From: Massilia timonae CCUG 45783 | GTDB lineage: Bacteria; Pseudomonadota; Gammaproteobacteria; Burkholderiales; Burkholderiaceae_D | Length of the DNA stretch: 64,000 bases | Assembly: GCF_000315425.1 (NCBI RefSeq) | Contig: NZ_JH992922.1 | Location: 1,855,086 to 1,919,085 of the forward strand | Direction: 5' to 3' | Shown: one piece after another, positions 18,127 through 26,102 of the stretch | Layout of the letters: the number at the start of each line of letters is the position of its first letter | How positions within the stretch are numbered: position 1 is the stretch's first letter | Program-made: the position numbers and the translations under genes | The notes under the pieces: model-generated | Databases searched by the model: none | What the model was told of the DNA's origin: nothing | Seen by the model: the letters and a program-made list of their open reading frames with translations, nothing else

Positions 18127-20058
18127 ATGCCTTATCCCACATCGTCCAATCCCATCGTGGCCCGGTTCGGCGGCTACTTCCACCGGCGCGTGCTGCGCCA
18201 GTTCGCGCTCTACCTGACGCTGATGCTGGCGCTCGTATGGGGTGGGGTGGCGGTGGAGCAGGCGCGCTTCGCCTCCCTGGCCGAGAGCGGCGCCCAGGCC
18301 AATGTGCGGAACCTGTCGCGCGCCTTCTCCGAGGAAGTCAAGGCCACCGTCGCCCTGGTCGACCTGTCGCTGGTCCAGCTGCGCGGCACCTGGCAGCGCG
18401 ATCCCGCCAACTTCGCGCGCAGCGCGGCCGAGCATGCGCGCCACCTGCGGGTGCCAATGCACATCACCGTCACCGACGCCCAGGGGCGCCTGCTGTACAC
18501 CGACGCCGCCGTCGGCGGCGCCACGGCGCCGCAGGGCCTGGCGCTGGGCGACCTGCGCCAGTTCGCCGTCCACCGCGAGCGCGGCGGCGACCGGCTCTAC
18601 GTCGGCCGCCCCGAACGCAGCCGTCTCTCGCAGCAGTGGGTGGTGCAGTTTACGCGCCTGATCCGCGCCGCGGACGGCCGCCTGGCCGGCGTGATCGCGG
18701 TGGCGATCCGGCCCGAATACTTCCTGCGCTTCTACGACAGCATCGACCTCGGCCCGGATGCCGCCGTCAGCCTGATGCGGCTGGACGCCACCGTGATCGC
18801 GCGCAGCTCGCGCGCGGACGGCAACCGCCACATGGGCGTGGCGATCCCCGACGCGCCGCAGACGCGCGATGTGGGCATCAGTGGCGCCTTCCGCAAGGCG
18901 AGCCGCCTGGACGGCATCGAGCGCTTCTATGCCTGGCACAAACTGCCCGAATACGGCCTGGTGGTCACGGTGGGCCAGGCGGTGCCGGATGCCGAGGCGC
19001 GCTTCGCCCAGCAGCGCGAGGTGATGCGCAGCGCCGGCCTGGTGGTGTCGCTGGTGCTGGCCACGCTGGGCTGGGCGGCGATCGGCGCGGCCGACCGCCG
19101 CCGGCGCGCGCTTAAGGCCCTGGCCGCGGCCGAGGCGCGCTGGAAGCTGGCCCTGAACGCGGCCGGCGATGGCGTGTGGGACTGCGATATCGCCACCGGC
19201 ATCGCGACCCTGTCGCCGAGCGCGCAGCGCATCCTCGACAGCGAGCATCCGACGGTGTCGTGGTTCGGCGAGAAGGGCCTGGCGGAGCTGGTGCATCCGG
19301 ACGAGCTGGAACAGGTGCGCGCCGGCCTGCGCGCGCACGTCGACGGCCTGACTGCCGATTACGCGATGGAATACCGGCTGCGCACGCGCGACGGCGGCTG
19401 GCGCTGGATCGAGGCGCGCGGCGCCGTCACCGAAAGGGGCGAGCGCGGCGAGCCGCTGCGCATGGTGGGCACCTTCTCCAACATCGACGCGCGCAAACGG
19501 GAAGAGCAGCGCATGCGGCGCATGGCGCACGAGGATGCGCTCACCGGCCTGCCCAACCGCGTGCTGCTGCACGACCGCATGCGCCAGGCCATCCGCACCG
19601 CGAACCGCGAGGGCCACAAGGTCGGCCTGGTCTATTTTGACCTGGACAACTTCAAGCCGGTCAACGACACCCATGGCCACGCGGTGGGCGACCGCCTGCT
19701 GCGCATGGTGGCGCAGCGCCTGCGCGCGGCGCTGCGCGAATCGGACACGCTGGCGCGGGTCGGCGGCGACGAGTTCGCGGTGCTGCTGCCGCGCTGCCAG
19801 CAGCCCCAGGACGCCGAGCGGGTGGCCGCCACCATCCTGGCGCGGCTGGAGCAGCCGTTCGAGGACGGCGAGCGCATCCTGCGCATCTCGGGCAGCCTGG
19901 GTTACGCGCTGTATCCCGATTGCGGCGCCGGCGATGGCGAAGGCGATGCGGCGGCCGCCGCCGAAGCGCTGCTGCATAGCGCCGACTTGGCGATGTACGA
20001 CGCCAAGGCGCATGGGCGCAACCGCATTTCGGGCAGTTACCGCACGCGGGTCGGCTGA
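18127..20058 (+). CDS. Membrane diguanylate cyclase (Cache-PAS-GGDEF)
   Basis: 643 residues; makes cyclic di-GMP. TM1 (about 26-46) and TM2 (about 300-320) flank a periplasmic double-Cache-like sensor (contains ITVTDAQGRLLYTD and GVIAVAIRPEYFLRFYDSI). A PAS domain (335-455, ALNAAGDGVWDCDIATG... RWIEARGAV) precedes the GGDEF domain (from EDALTGLPNRVLLHDRM). The active motif GGDEF is intact near residue 546 and is preceded five residues earlier by RESD, a good inhibitory I-site, so product feedback is expected. No EAL domain is present. ATG 18127 is used; a TTG three bases earlier is possible. It overlaps the 3' end of the P450 gene by 22 bases (convergent). Confidence 0.9.
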   Translation: MPYPTSSNPIVARFGGYFHRRVLRQFALYLTLMLALVWGGVAVEQARFASLAESGAQANVRNLSRAFSEEVKATVALVDLSLVQLRGTWQRDPANFARSAAEHARHLRVPMHITVTDAQGRLLYTDAAVGGATAPQGLALGDLRQFAVHRERGGDRLYVGRPERSRLSQQWVVQFTRLIRAADGRLAGVIAVAIRPEYFLRFYDSIDLGPDAAVSLMRLDATVIARSSRADGNRHMGVAIPDAPQTRDVGISGAFRKASRLDGIERFYAWHKLPEYGLVVTVGQAVPDAEARFAQQREVMRSAGLVVSLVLATLGWAAIGAADRRRRALKALAAAEARWKLALNAAGDGVWDCDIATGIATLSPSAQRILDSEHPTVSWFGEKGLAELVHPDELEQVRAGLRAHVDGLTADYAMEYRLRTRDGGWRWIEARGAVTERGERGEPLRMVGTFSNIDARKREEQRMRRMAHEDALTGLPNRVLLHDRMRQAIRTANREGHKVGLVYFDLDNFKPVNDTHGHAVGDRLLRMVAQRLRAALRESDTLARVGGDEFAVLLPRCQQPQDAERVAATILARLEQPFEDGERILRISGSLGYALYPDCGAGDGEGDAAAAAEALLHSADLAMYDAKAHGRNRISGSYRTRVG

Positions 20059-21332
20059 ACCCGGTCCGTTTCCAGCACCATCCCGCTGGCCGGCTGGCTC
20101 GGCATGCGCGACAGGCTGACCTGCAGCTGCTGGCGCGGCACGCGGTAGCGCGCTTCGCCGGCCAGCAGGCGCAGCGCCGCTTTCACCAGTTCCACCGTGG
20201 CCGGTTCGCCCGGGCAGCGGTGGCCGTTCAGGTAGTCGCCCGCGCCTTGCGCCACCAGGCTGTGGCCATCGTCGCGCCAGCCGGCAAAGCGCTCCGGATC
20301 GAAGCGCTGCGGCGCCGGCCACAGGTCGGGATGGTGGTTGGTGCCGTACAGGTCGAACAGCACCCAGTCGCCCTTCGCGAAGCGCAGCCCTTTCCAGTCG
20401 AAGTCGCCGGTCGCGCGCCCGCCCACCGCCGGAAAGAACGGATAGTAGCGGCGCACCTCTTGCGCGAACATCGTCAGCAGCGCGTCGTCGGCGCCGGCCA
20501 GGCGCGCGCGCCACTCGGGAAACTGGTGCATCGCCAGCGCGCCGAAGACGATGAAGCGCGCCACCGCCACGATCGGCCGCAGCAGGTTGATCAGCTCGAC
20601 CGCGGCGACCTTGACGTCCAGCAGCCGGTCTTCGTGGTCGCGGTGACGGGAGATCACGGCCAGCGCGCTGGCCGGATCGGCCGGCAGCCGAGCGGCGCGC
20701 ACCGCCTCGACCAGCGCGCGCGCCCAGCGCTCGCAGCGCTGGCGCAGCAGCTGCGCGCGCAGGTTCTTCGGCCCGAAGCTGCCGGCGGCATCGACCATGG
20801 CCGCCAGTTCTTCGGTGCGTCGTTCCAGTTCGCCGGCGGCGAGCGGCACGCCGGCCCAGCGGCAGGCGGCGTCGGCCAGCGCGGCCTCGGCCTCGCGCAG
20901 CAGCACGACGCTGTGCCGGCCCGGCCAGGCGGCCAGGCGTGCGCGCAGGGCGTCTTCGAAACAGGCCACCATGCGCGCCTGGTAGTCGGGCGTGAGCAGC
21001 GACATCATCAAGGCCTTGCGGCGCCGGTGCGCCTGGGCGTCGAGGGTTTCGGCGCTGCCGAAGTCCTGCAGCAGCATCAGGACCGTGGGCGGGATGGCGC
21101 GCTTGCGCGTGAAGCGGTCGGGCGTGTAGAACAGGCGCGCGGCCTCGGGGCCGCGCATGCAGACCGCTTGGCGCAGCATGATGCGGGTGGTGAAGATGTC
21201 GCTGCCGAGCCGCTCGCAGCGGCGCCCGATAAAGCGGTAGCCTTCGGCCAGCAGGGCCAGCGCGTTGTCGATGCCGCCGGTGCCGGGCACCGCGCGGTGC
21301 ACGGAAACGGGTTGGTCGTGCGTGATGGTCAC
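20037..21332 (-). CDS. CYP152-type cytochrome P450 (fatty-acid peroxygenase-like)
   Basis: 431 residues. The N-terminal region TRKRAIPPTVLMLLQDFGSA, the central ELINLLRPIVAVARFIVF (Arg-Pro of the fatty-acid carboxylate pocket) and the haem loop QGAGDYLNGHRCPGE, with its axial Cys, match the CYP152 group. These enzymes use H2O2 directly to hydroxylate or decarboxylate fatty acids and need no reductase. The I-helix lacks the usual acid-alcohol pair, replaced by the R-P pair, which supports the assignment. The GTG start is chosen because GGAGGA lies 5 bases upstream; the longer frame up to 21446 overlaps the neighbouring kinase and has a non-native composition. Whether it makes alpha/beta-hydroxy acids or terminal alkenes cannot be read from the sequence. 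Confidence 0.85.
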   Translation of the reverse strand: MTITHDQPVSVHRAVPGTGGIDNALALLAEGYRFIGRRCERLGSDIFTTRIMLRQAVCMRGPEAARLFYTPDRFTRKRAIPPTVLMLLQDFGSAETLDAQAHRRRKALMMSLLTPDYQARMVACFEDALRARLAAWPGRHSVVLLREAEAALADAACRWAGVPLAAGELERRTEELAAMVDAAGSFGPKNLRAQLLRQRCERWARALVEAVRAARLPADPASALAVISRHRDHEDRLLDVKVAAVELINLLRPIVAVARFIVFGALAMHQFPEWRARLAGADDALLTMFAQEVRRYYPFFPAVGGRATGDFDWKGLRFAKGDWVLFDLYGTNHHPDLWPAPQRFDPERFAGWRDDGHSLVAQGAGDYLNGHRCPGEPATVELVKAALRLLAGEARYRVPRQQLQVSLSRMPSQPASGMVLETDRVQPTRVR

Positions 21333-21390
21333 GGAAGTCCTCCGGAAGCGTCGGACTTGCGAATCTAACAGCCTGCGTCCGACTGCGGCG

Positions 21391-23733
21391 CTAGGGATGC
21401 GTCCCCACGTCCGGCTCCGCCAGCGCCGGCAGCACCGGCGCGACATGGCGCGGCAGGTAGATGGTCACCGTGGTGCCGGCGCCAGGCGCGCTCTCGAGCC
21501 GGATCTGGCCGCCGCTCTGGCGCACGAAGCCGTGCGCCATCGACAGCCCGAGCCCCGTGCCCTTGCCCTCGGGCTTGGTGGTGAAGAAGGGTTCGAAGGC
21601 GTGTTCCATCACCTCCGGCGGCATGCCGTGGCCCTCGTCGGCGATGGAGATCACGACGTAGTCGCCGGGCGCCGGCTCGCCTTCGAGCGGGCTGGCGCCG
21701 GCGTCGACCGTCAGGTTGGCCAGCCGCAGCGCGATGCGCCCGCTGCCGTCCATCGCGTCGCGCGCATTGATCACCAGGTTGAGCAGCACGTGTTCGAGCT
21801 GGTTCGGGTCGACCAGGGTCGGCCATAGATCTGGCTCGGTGGTGCGTTCGAGCACGATGCCGTCGCCGGCGGCGCGCTGCAGCAGGCTGTCGCTGCGCTC
21901 GAGCAGCTGGGCGACGTCGACCACGCTCGGATGCAGCGGCTGGCGGCGGGCGAAGGCGAGCAGCTGGCCGGCCAGCTTCGAGCCGCGCTCCACCGCGTCG
22001 AGCACGTTGTGCAGGCGCTTGCGGCTGGGCGGACCTTCGGCGCGCAGCATCAGCTGCACGTTGGCGCTGATGATGTGCAGGATGTTGTTGAAGTCGTGCG
22101 CCACGCCGCCGGTGAGCTTGCCGACCGCTTCCAGCTTCTGGGCACGGGCCAGGGCCTGGCGCGCCTCATCCAGGCGTTGCTGGCGCTGCAGCTCGCGCGC
22201 CTCGGCTTCGCGGCGCGGCGTGATGTCGCGCACGAACACGGTCGCGCCCGAAACGTCGCCAGGGGGCAGCAGGGCCACCGCCAGCTCCACCGGCACCCGC
22301 CGGCCGCTGGCGTGCAGCGCCTCGGTCTCGGTGGGCTGGCCGGCCATGGGACCGGCGCCGCCGCGGATGAAAGCGTCGAAGGTGGTGCGGAAGGCGGCGC
22401 GCCGTTCTTCCGGCAGCAGCTGTTCGGCCGGGCTGCCGATCGCCTGCGCGGCGTCGAGCCCGAAGATGCGCGTGGCCTGCACATTCCAGTCGGTGATGCG
22501 GCCCTGGCGGTCGACGGCGACGAAGCCGTCGTAGGCGGTTTCGAGGATGGTCTTGAAACGGCGCTGGTCGGCCGCGATGCGGCCGTGCGATTCGCGCAGC
22601 TCGAGCGTCATGGCCTGCGCCAGCTGCAGCGCGCGGCGGCGCGAGCCGGCCAGCAGCCACACCACCATGCTCACCAGCGCGCCCAGCACGACCCCGGTGG
22701 CGGCCACCATCTGCGGGCGCTCGTGGTCCAGCGTGGCCTCGAGGTTGGCGCTGGACGCCATCCGCACGGTCCAGATGCGGCCCGCCATCGCCATGCGGGT
22801 GGCGGTGGAAAAGCGCGGCGTCTCGCCGCGGTCGGCGCCGGGGGAGCGGTATAGCAGCGCGTCCGGAGCCATGTGGTCGCCGTCGTAGATCTCGACGTCG
22901 AGCTGGGGCGCGGCGATGCCGCCCACGCCGCGCATCAGGTCCTTCATGCGAAACGGCGAATAGATCCAGCCCACCAGCGCCGCGCGGCGTTGCTCGACCG
23001 TCTCGACGTCGCGCCCGCTGCGGTACACCGGCAGGTACATCAGGAAGCCGGCATCGCGGCTGGCGCCGCCTTCCTGCACCAGCACCACCTTGCCGCTGAG
23101 CGCGGCCTGGCCGCTGTCGCGCGCCGCCGCCATCGCCGCGCGCCGCACCGGCTCGCTGTACATGTCGAAGCCGAAGGCGCGCAGGTTGCGCGCGTTGAAC
23201 GGCTGGATGTGCGAGATGGCCGTGCGCGGCTGGCCGTCGGCCGGATGGACGCGGTAGCCGGGAAAGCCCTCGGCGCGCACCCGGGCCTCGTGGGCGGCGA
23301 GGGCGCCGGGTGGGATCACGCTGGCGATCGCCAGCGCCTCCAGGCCGGGGAAGGACTGGTCCAGGCGCAGCACCTCGTAATACTCGGCGAACTCGGCCCG
23401 GCTCAGGTCGACCGAGCCGCGCAGGTAGCCGCGCGCGCCGCGCAGCACCTGCTCGTAGACCAGCAGGCGGCGTCCGATGGCGTAGCCCATGTCGCGCGTG
23501 CGGTAATCGAAGGCTTCGTGCAGCTGGGCCTCGGCGCTGCGCTGGGCGCTGGACCAGGCGCCGAAGGTGACCAGCAGCGTCAGCACGAATACCAACAGCG
23601 CCATCAGCAGTGGCGCATGGCCGGCATGGGGCGCCGGGGTCGGGGCTGGGGTGCGGTTGGCGGTCTGCTGCATGTCCTTGTGCGTGGCAGCCGAAGCGGC
23701 GGGGTTGATCGGAGAGACCGGACTACGTAGCAT
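21391..23733 (-). CDS. CHASE-domain membrane histidine kinase
   Basis: About 780 residues. A Pro/Ala-rich N-terminus precedes TM1 (LLMALLVFVLTLLVTFGAW). The periplasmic CHASE domain follows (YRTRDMGYAIGRRLLVYEQV, FPGLEALAIASVIP, GYRVHPADGQP, RNLRAFGFDMYSEPVRRAA). TM2 (about 355-375), a PAS domain (ETAYDGFVAVDRQGRITDWN), HisKA with H in GGVAHDFNNILHII, and a HATPase (NLVINARDAMD, DEGHGMPP, GKGTGLGLSMAHGF) complete it. There is no receiver domain. ATG 23733 has AAGG at the right distance; other in-frame starts at 23739 and 23781 exist. CHASE domains bind small ligands such as cytokinin-like or peptide signals; the ligand here is unknown. Confidence 0.87.
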   Translation of the reverse strand: MLRSPVSPINPAASAATHKDMQQTANRTPAPTPAPHAGHAPLLMALLVFVLTLLVTFGAWSSAQRSAEAQLHEAFDYRTRDMGYAIGRRLLVYEQVLRGARGYLRGSVDLSRAEFAEYYEVLRLDQSFPGLEALAIASVIPPGALAAHEARVRAEGFPGYRVHPADGQPRTAISHIQPFNARNLRAFGFDMYSEPVRRAAMAAARDSGQAALSGKVVLVQEGGASRDAGFLMYLPVYRSGRDVETVEQRRAALVGWIYSPFRMKDLMRGVGGIAAPQLDVEIYDGDHMAPDALLYRSPGADRGETPRFSTATRMAMAGRIWTVRMASSANLEATLDHERPQMVAATGVVLGALVSMVVWLLAGSRRRALQLAQAMTLELRESHGRIAADQRRFKTILETAYDGFVAVDRQGRITDWNVQATRIFGLDAAQAIGSPAEQLLPEERRAAFRTTFDAFIRGGAGPMAGQPTETEALHASGRRVPVELAVALLPPGDVSGATVFVRDITPRREAEARELQRQQRLDEARQALARAQKLEAVGKLTGGVAHDFNNILHIISANVQLMLRAEGPPSRKRLHNVLDAVERGSKLAGQLLAFARRQPLHPSVVDVAQLLERSDSLLQRAAGDGIVLERTTEPDLWPTLVDPNQLEHVLLNLVINARDAMDGSGRIALRLANLTVDAGASPLEGEPAPGDYVVISIADEGHGMPPEVMEHAFEPFFTTKPEGKGTGLGLSMAHGFVRQSGGQIRLESAPGAGTTVTIYLPRHVAPVLPALAEPDVGTHP

Positions 23734-23869
23734 ACGCATCCTTGGATTGACGGGGCGCACGCGACTTTGCGCCTTTGTCAATGAAGTTTGTCAATCTGGC
23801 ACAAGTCATGCTCTGCTAAATGAAACATTCTAATCTGAAACACTTTCCTTGCAAGAGTGCAAAGGCGGG

Positions 23870-24322
23870 ATGAGTTCCGCACTCGCATCGCTGCTGAAAC
23901 GCCATTGGCCCTTGACTGCGTTTGCCGGCCTGTGCGGCCTGGCGCTGCTGCTGGGCATGGTGGCGCCGTTGCGGGGCGGCAGCCATGAACTGCTGCTGGC
24001 CTTCCCGTCCACGGTCGGGGGAGAACTGGCGCTGCCGGCGGAGATCCGGCTGACGCGCGGCGTGCGCGACGTGCTGCTGCTGCGCAACGACGGCAGGGTG
24101 CCGGTGGTGTTCGGTCCGCTCAAGATCGGCGCGGGGCGCGAGCTGCGCCTGCCGTTCGGCGAGGCCGGCCTGTATACGTATGCCTGTCCGCCGGTCGCCG
24201 GCAAGGTGGTGCGGGTGAGGGTGGTCGACGCGCCCGGCCCCGGCTGGGGCCGCCTTCGCTGGCGCCTGGACGACCTGCGCCAGTGGGTGCGCTACCTGCC
24301 GCTGAGGTCACCGGACGAATAA
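23870..24322 (+). CDS. Membrane-anchored hypothetical protein, cupredoxin-like
   Basis: 150 residues. A single N-terminal membrane anchor (PLTAFAGLCGLALLLGMVAP) precedes a periplasmic domain of about 115 residues. This domain has strand-like segments ending VLLLRNDGRVPVVFGPLKIG, then GEAGLYTYACPPVAGKVVRVRVV. The order N-x-G, P-x-x-x-G and Tyr-x-Cys-Pro near the end recalls a cupredoxin fold, but the usual His ligands are absent, so copper binding is doubtful. AAGGCGGG lies just before the ATG. It is divergent from the CHASE kinase and 55 bases before the Lon-N-domain gene. I do not recognise a named family. Confidence 0.6.
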   Translation: MSSALASLLKRHWPLTAFAGLCGLALLLGMVAPLRGGSHELLLAFPSTVGGELALPAEIRLTRGVRDVLLLRNDGRVPVVFGPLKIGAGRELRLPFGEAGLYTYACPPVAGKVVRVRVVDAPGPGWGRLRWRLDDLRQWVRYLPLRSPDE

Positions 24323-24377
24323 ATCGGTCGTCGATCGACCGCAATCGTACACCCGCGATGGCGCCGATTCTGTCATC

Positions 24378-25007
24378 ATGGAAGCCATGTCGACGATTTC
24401 CATGCCACTGTTCCCGCTCAGTACGGTGCTGTTTCCGGACGGGGTGTTGCCGCTGCAGGTGTTCGAGGTGCGCTATCTCGACATGATCAGCCGCTGCATC
24501 CTCGAAGGCACCCCGTTCGGCGTGGTGCTGCTGACGCATGGGCACGAGGTGCGCCGGCCCGATGCCGAGCAGGAGCGTTTCGTGGCCGCCGGCACCATCG
24601 CCTCGGTCACCGAGACCACCACCGACACGCCCGGCCTGCTGCAGGTGCTGTGCCGCGGCGGCGCGCGCTTTTCCGTCGTCACCGCCGAGCAGCGCGTCAA
24701 CGGCCTGTGGATGGCCGAGGCGCAACTGGTCGAGGACGATCGCAGCGTGAACATCCCGTCCGAGCTGCAGGGCGCCTCCGACGCGCTCGACCGGGTATTG
24801 AATTCGCTGCACGACGTCCCCCAGCACCGCTGGCCGGTGCAGCCGCCGTTCCGGCTCGACGACTGCGGCTGGGTGGCCAACCGCTGGTGCGAGCTGCTGC
24901 CGCTGCCGAACCAGCAAAAGCATCATATGCTGATGCTCGACAACCCCGTGATCCGGCTCGAATTGCTGCATGATGTGCTGGATGAACATGGCTTGATCAC
25001 TTCTTAG
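24378..25007 (+). CDS. LON peptidase N-terminal domain protein
   Basis: 209 residues consisting only of the Lon substrate-recognition domain: MPLFPLSTVLFPDGVLPLQV and FEVRYLDMISRCILEGTPFGVVLL are the standard family N-terminus. No ATPase or protease domain follows. Such stand-alone proteins (YcaL/cereblon-like LON_N group) are widespread, and their cellular role is not settled. The start could be 24378 or the ATG three codons later (24387). The following anti-sigma-like gene begins 22 bases after the stop, so the two may be co-transcribed. Confidence 0.82.
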   Translation: MEAMSTISMPLFPLSTVLFPDGVLPLQVFEVRYLDMISRCILEGTPFGVVLLTHGHEVRRPDAEQERFVAAGTIASVTETTTDTPGLLQVLCRGGARFSVVTAEQRVNGLWMAEAQLVEDDRSVNIPSELQGASDALDRVLNSLHDVPQHRWPVQPPFRLDDCGWVANRWCELLPLPNQQKHHMLMLDNPVIRLELLHDVLDEHGLITS

Positions 25008-25029
25008 GGAAGCAGCGCAGGGGCCCGGC

Positions 25030-25788
25030 ATGACATTTTCTGACGATCTTCTCATCGGGTACATCAACGGCGAACTCGCCGAGCCGGCGCGCGCGGCGGT
25101 CGAGCGGGCCATGCGCGCCGATCCGGTGCTGGCGGCGCGCATCGCGCATCACCGGGCCGAGCTGCAGCTCAAGGGCAATACACGCAACGGGCGCGTCGGC
25201 GTCTCGGCCAACGGTCACGACGGCAGCCACGCCCAGCGCAGCGTGCCGCCCTGCGGCGCCAAGGTGGTGCAGCTCAACAGCCTGCGCCCCGGCCGCACGG
25301 TGCCGCCGCCGCAGATCGCCTACAGCAACTGGTGCAAGCGCCACTGGGTGGCGGTCGGCGCGGCGCTGCTGGCGGGCGCCGTCCTGGGCGCCTTCGGCTG
25401 GCACAGCCTGGCGCTGGCGCCCGGCCTGGCCACGCTCGACCACGTCGATGGCGCCCTGGTGGCGCGCGGGCCGCTGGTGGCGGCGCTGGACGGCCAGCTG
25501 GCCAGCCCCGGGCCGTCCGACAACGGCGTGCGCATCGGCGTCACCTTCGTCGCCAGGGATGGCGGCTATTGCCGCAGCTTCGTCGTCGACACCACCGCCG
25601 GCCTGGCCTGCCTGAAGAGCGGGCGCTGGAGCATCCCGGTGCTGGCCCAGGATGGCGGCGGGGCCGCCTGGGTCGACGGCAGCCAGCCGCCGCCCGTCGT
25701 GCGCGAGGCGATCGACGCGCGCATCGCCGGCACCGTGCTCGATCCGGTGGCCGAACGCGCGGCCCAGCAACGCGGCTGGACGCGGTGA
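25030..25788 (+). CDS. Orphan anti-sigma-factor-like membrane protein
   Basis: 252 residues. The N-terminus (FSDDLLIGYINGELAEPARA, then VERAMRADPVLAARIAHHRA) is the short three-helix anti-sigma domain seen in RsiW/ChrR-like proteins, here without the zinc H-x3-C-x2-C motif. One membrane helix (WVAVGAALLAGAVLGAFGW, about 110-130) precedes a periplasmic domain with Cys in GGYCRSFVVDTTAGLACLKS. No ECF sigma factor gene is adjacent; the upstream neighbour is the Lon-N protein. The role is inferred from topology and the N-terminal pattern only. Confidence 0.65.
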   Translation: MTFSDDLLIGYINGELAEPARAAVERAMRADPVLAARIAHHRAELQLKGNTRNGRVGVSANGHDGSHAQRSVPPCGAKVVQLNSLRPGRTVPPPQIAYSNWCKRHWVAVGAALLAGAVLGAFGWHSLALAPGLATLDHVDGALVARGPLVAALDGQLASPGPSDNGVRIGVTFVARDGGYCRSFVVDTTAGLACLKSGRWSIPVLAQDGGGAAWVDGSQPPPVVREAIDARIAGTVLDPVAERAAQQRGWTR

Positions 25789-26102
25789 GGCGGCCCGCGG
25801 GAGAGCCCGTTCGCGCCGCCGCGCGGCAGGGAGTCGCTTTCTTTTGGTAAACTGTCTGAAAACAGGCCGGCATATACATGGGTGGCGATTTCGGGTATCG
25901 TGTCACCCGCTAAAAGTGTCTCTACGTCCGTTACTCCGGCCTGCCGCCGGGCTGTCCCGCTTGCCGGCTTATCCCCGGTCCCCTGCCTGCCATGCGCGCC
26001 GGAGCCCGGTTCCCGTTCCGCCCTTCGCCGCGCGTCCATCGACCCGCGACGGGGAGAACATGCCCGAGCGTAGAGCTGAACGAATGAATGCAACTAAATA
26101 AT
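25789..26102 (+). other. Long leader region before the RNA helicase gene
   Basis: 314 bases without a coding frame I trust. A possible -10 (TAAACT within ttggtaaactg, about 25845-25855) would leave a leader of about 250 bases. Long leaders are known for some cold-inducible DEAD-box helicase genes, but I see no conserved structure that proves such a role here. Confidence 0.35.

Noticed and set aside
17971..20514. 847-codon frame on the minus strand over the diguanylate cyclase
   Set aside because: Low-complexity Arg/Ala/Gln composition; the sense strand carries Cache, PAS and GGDEF motifs.
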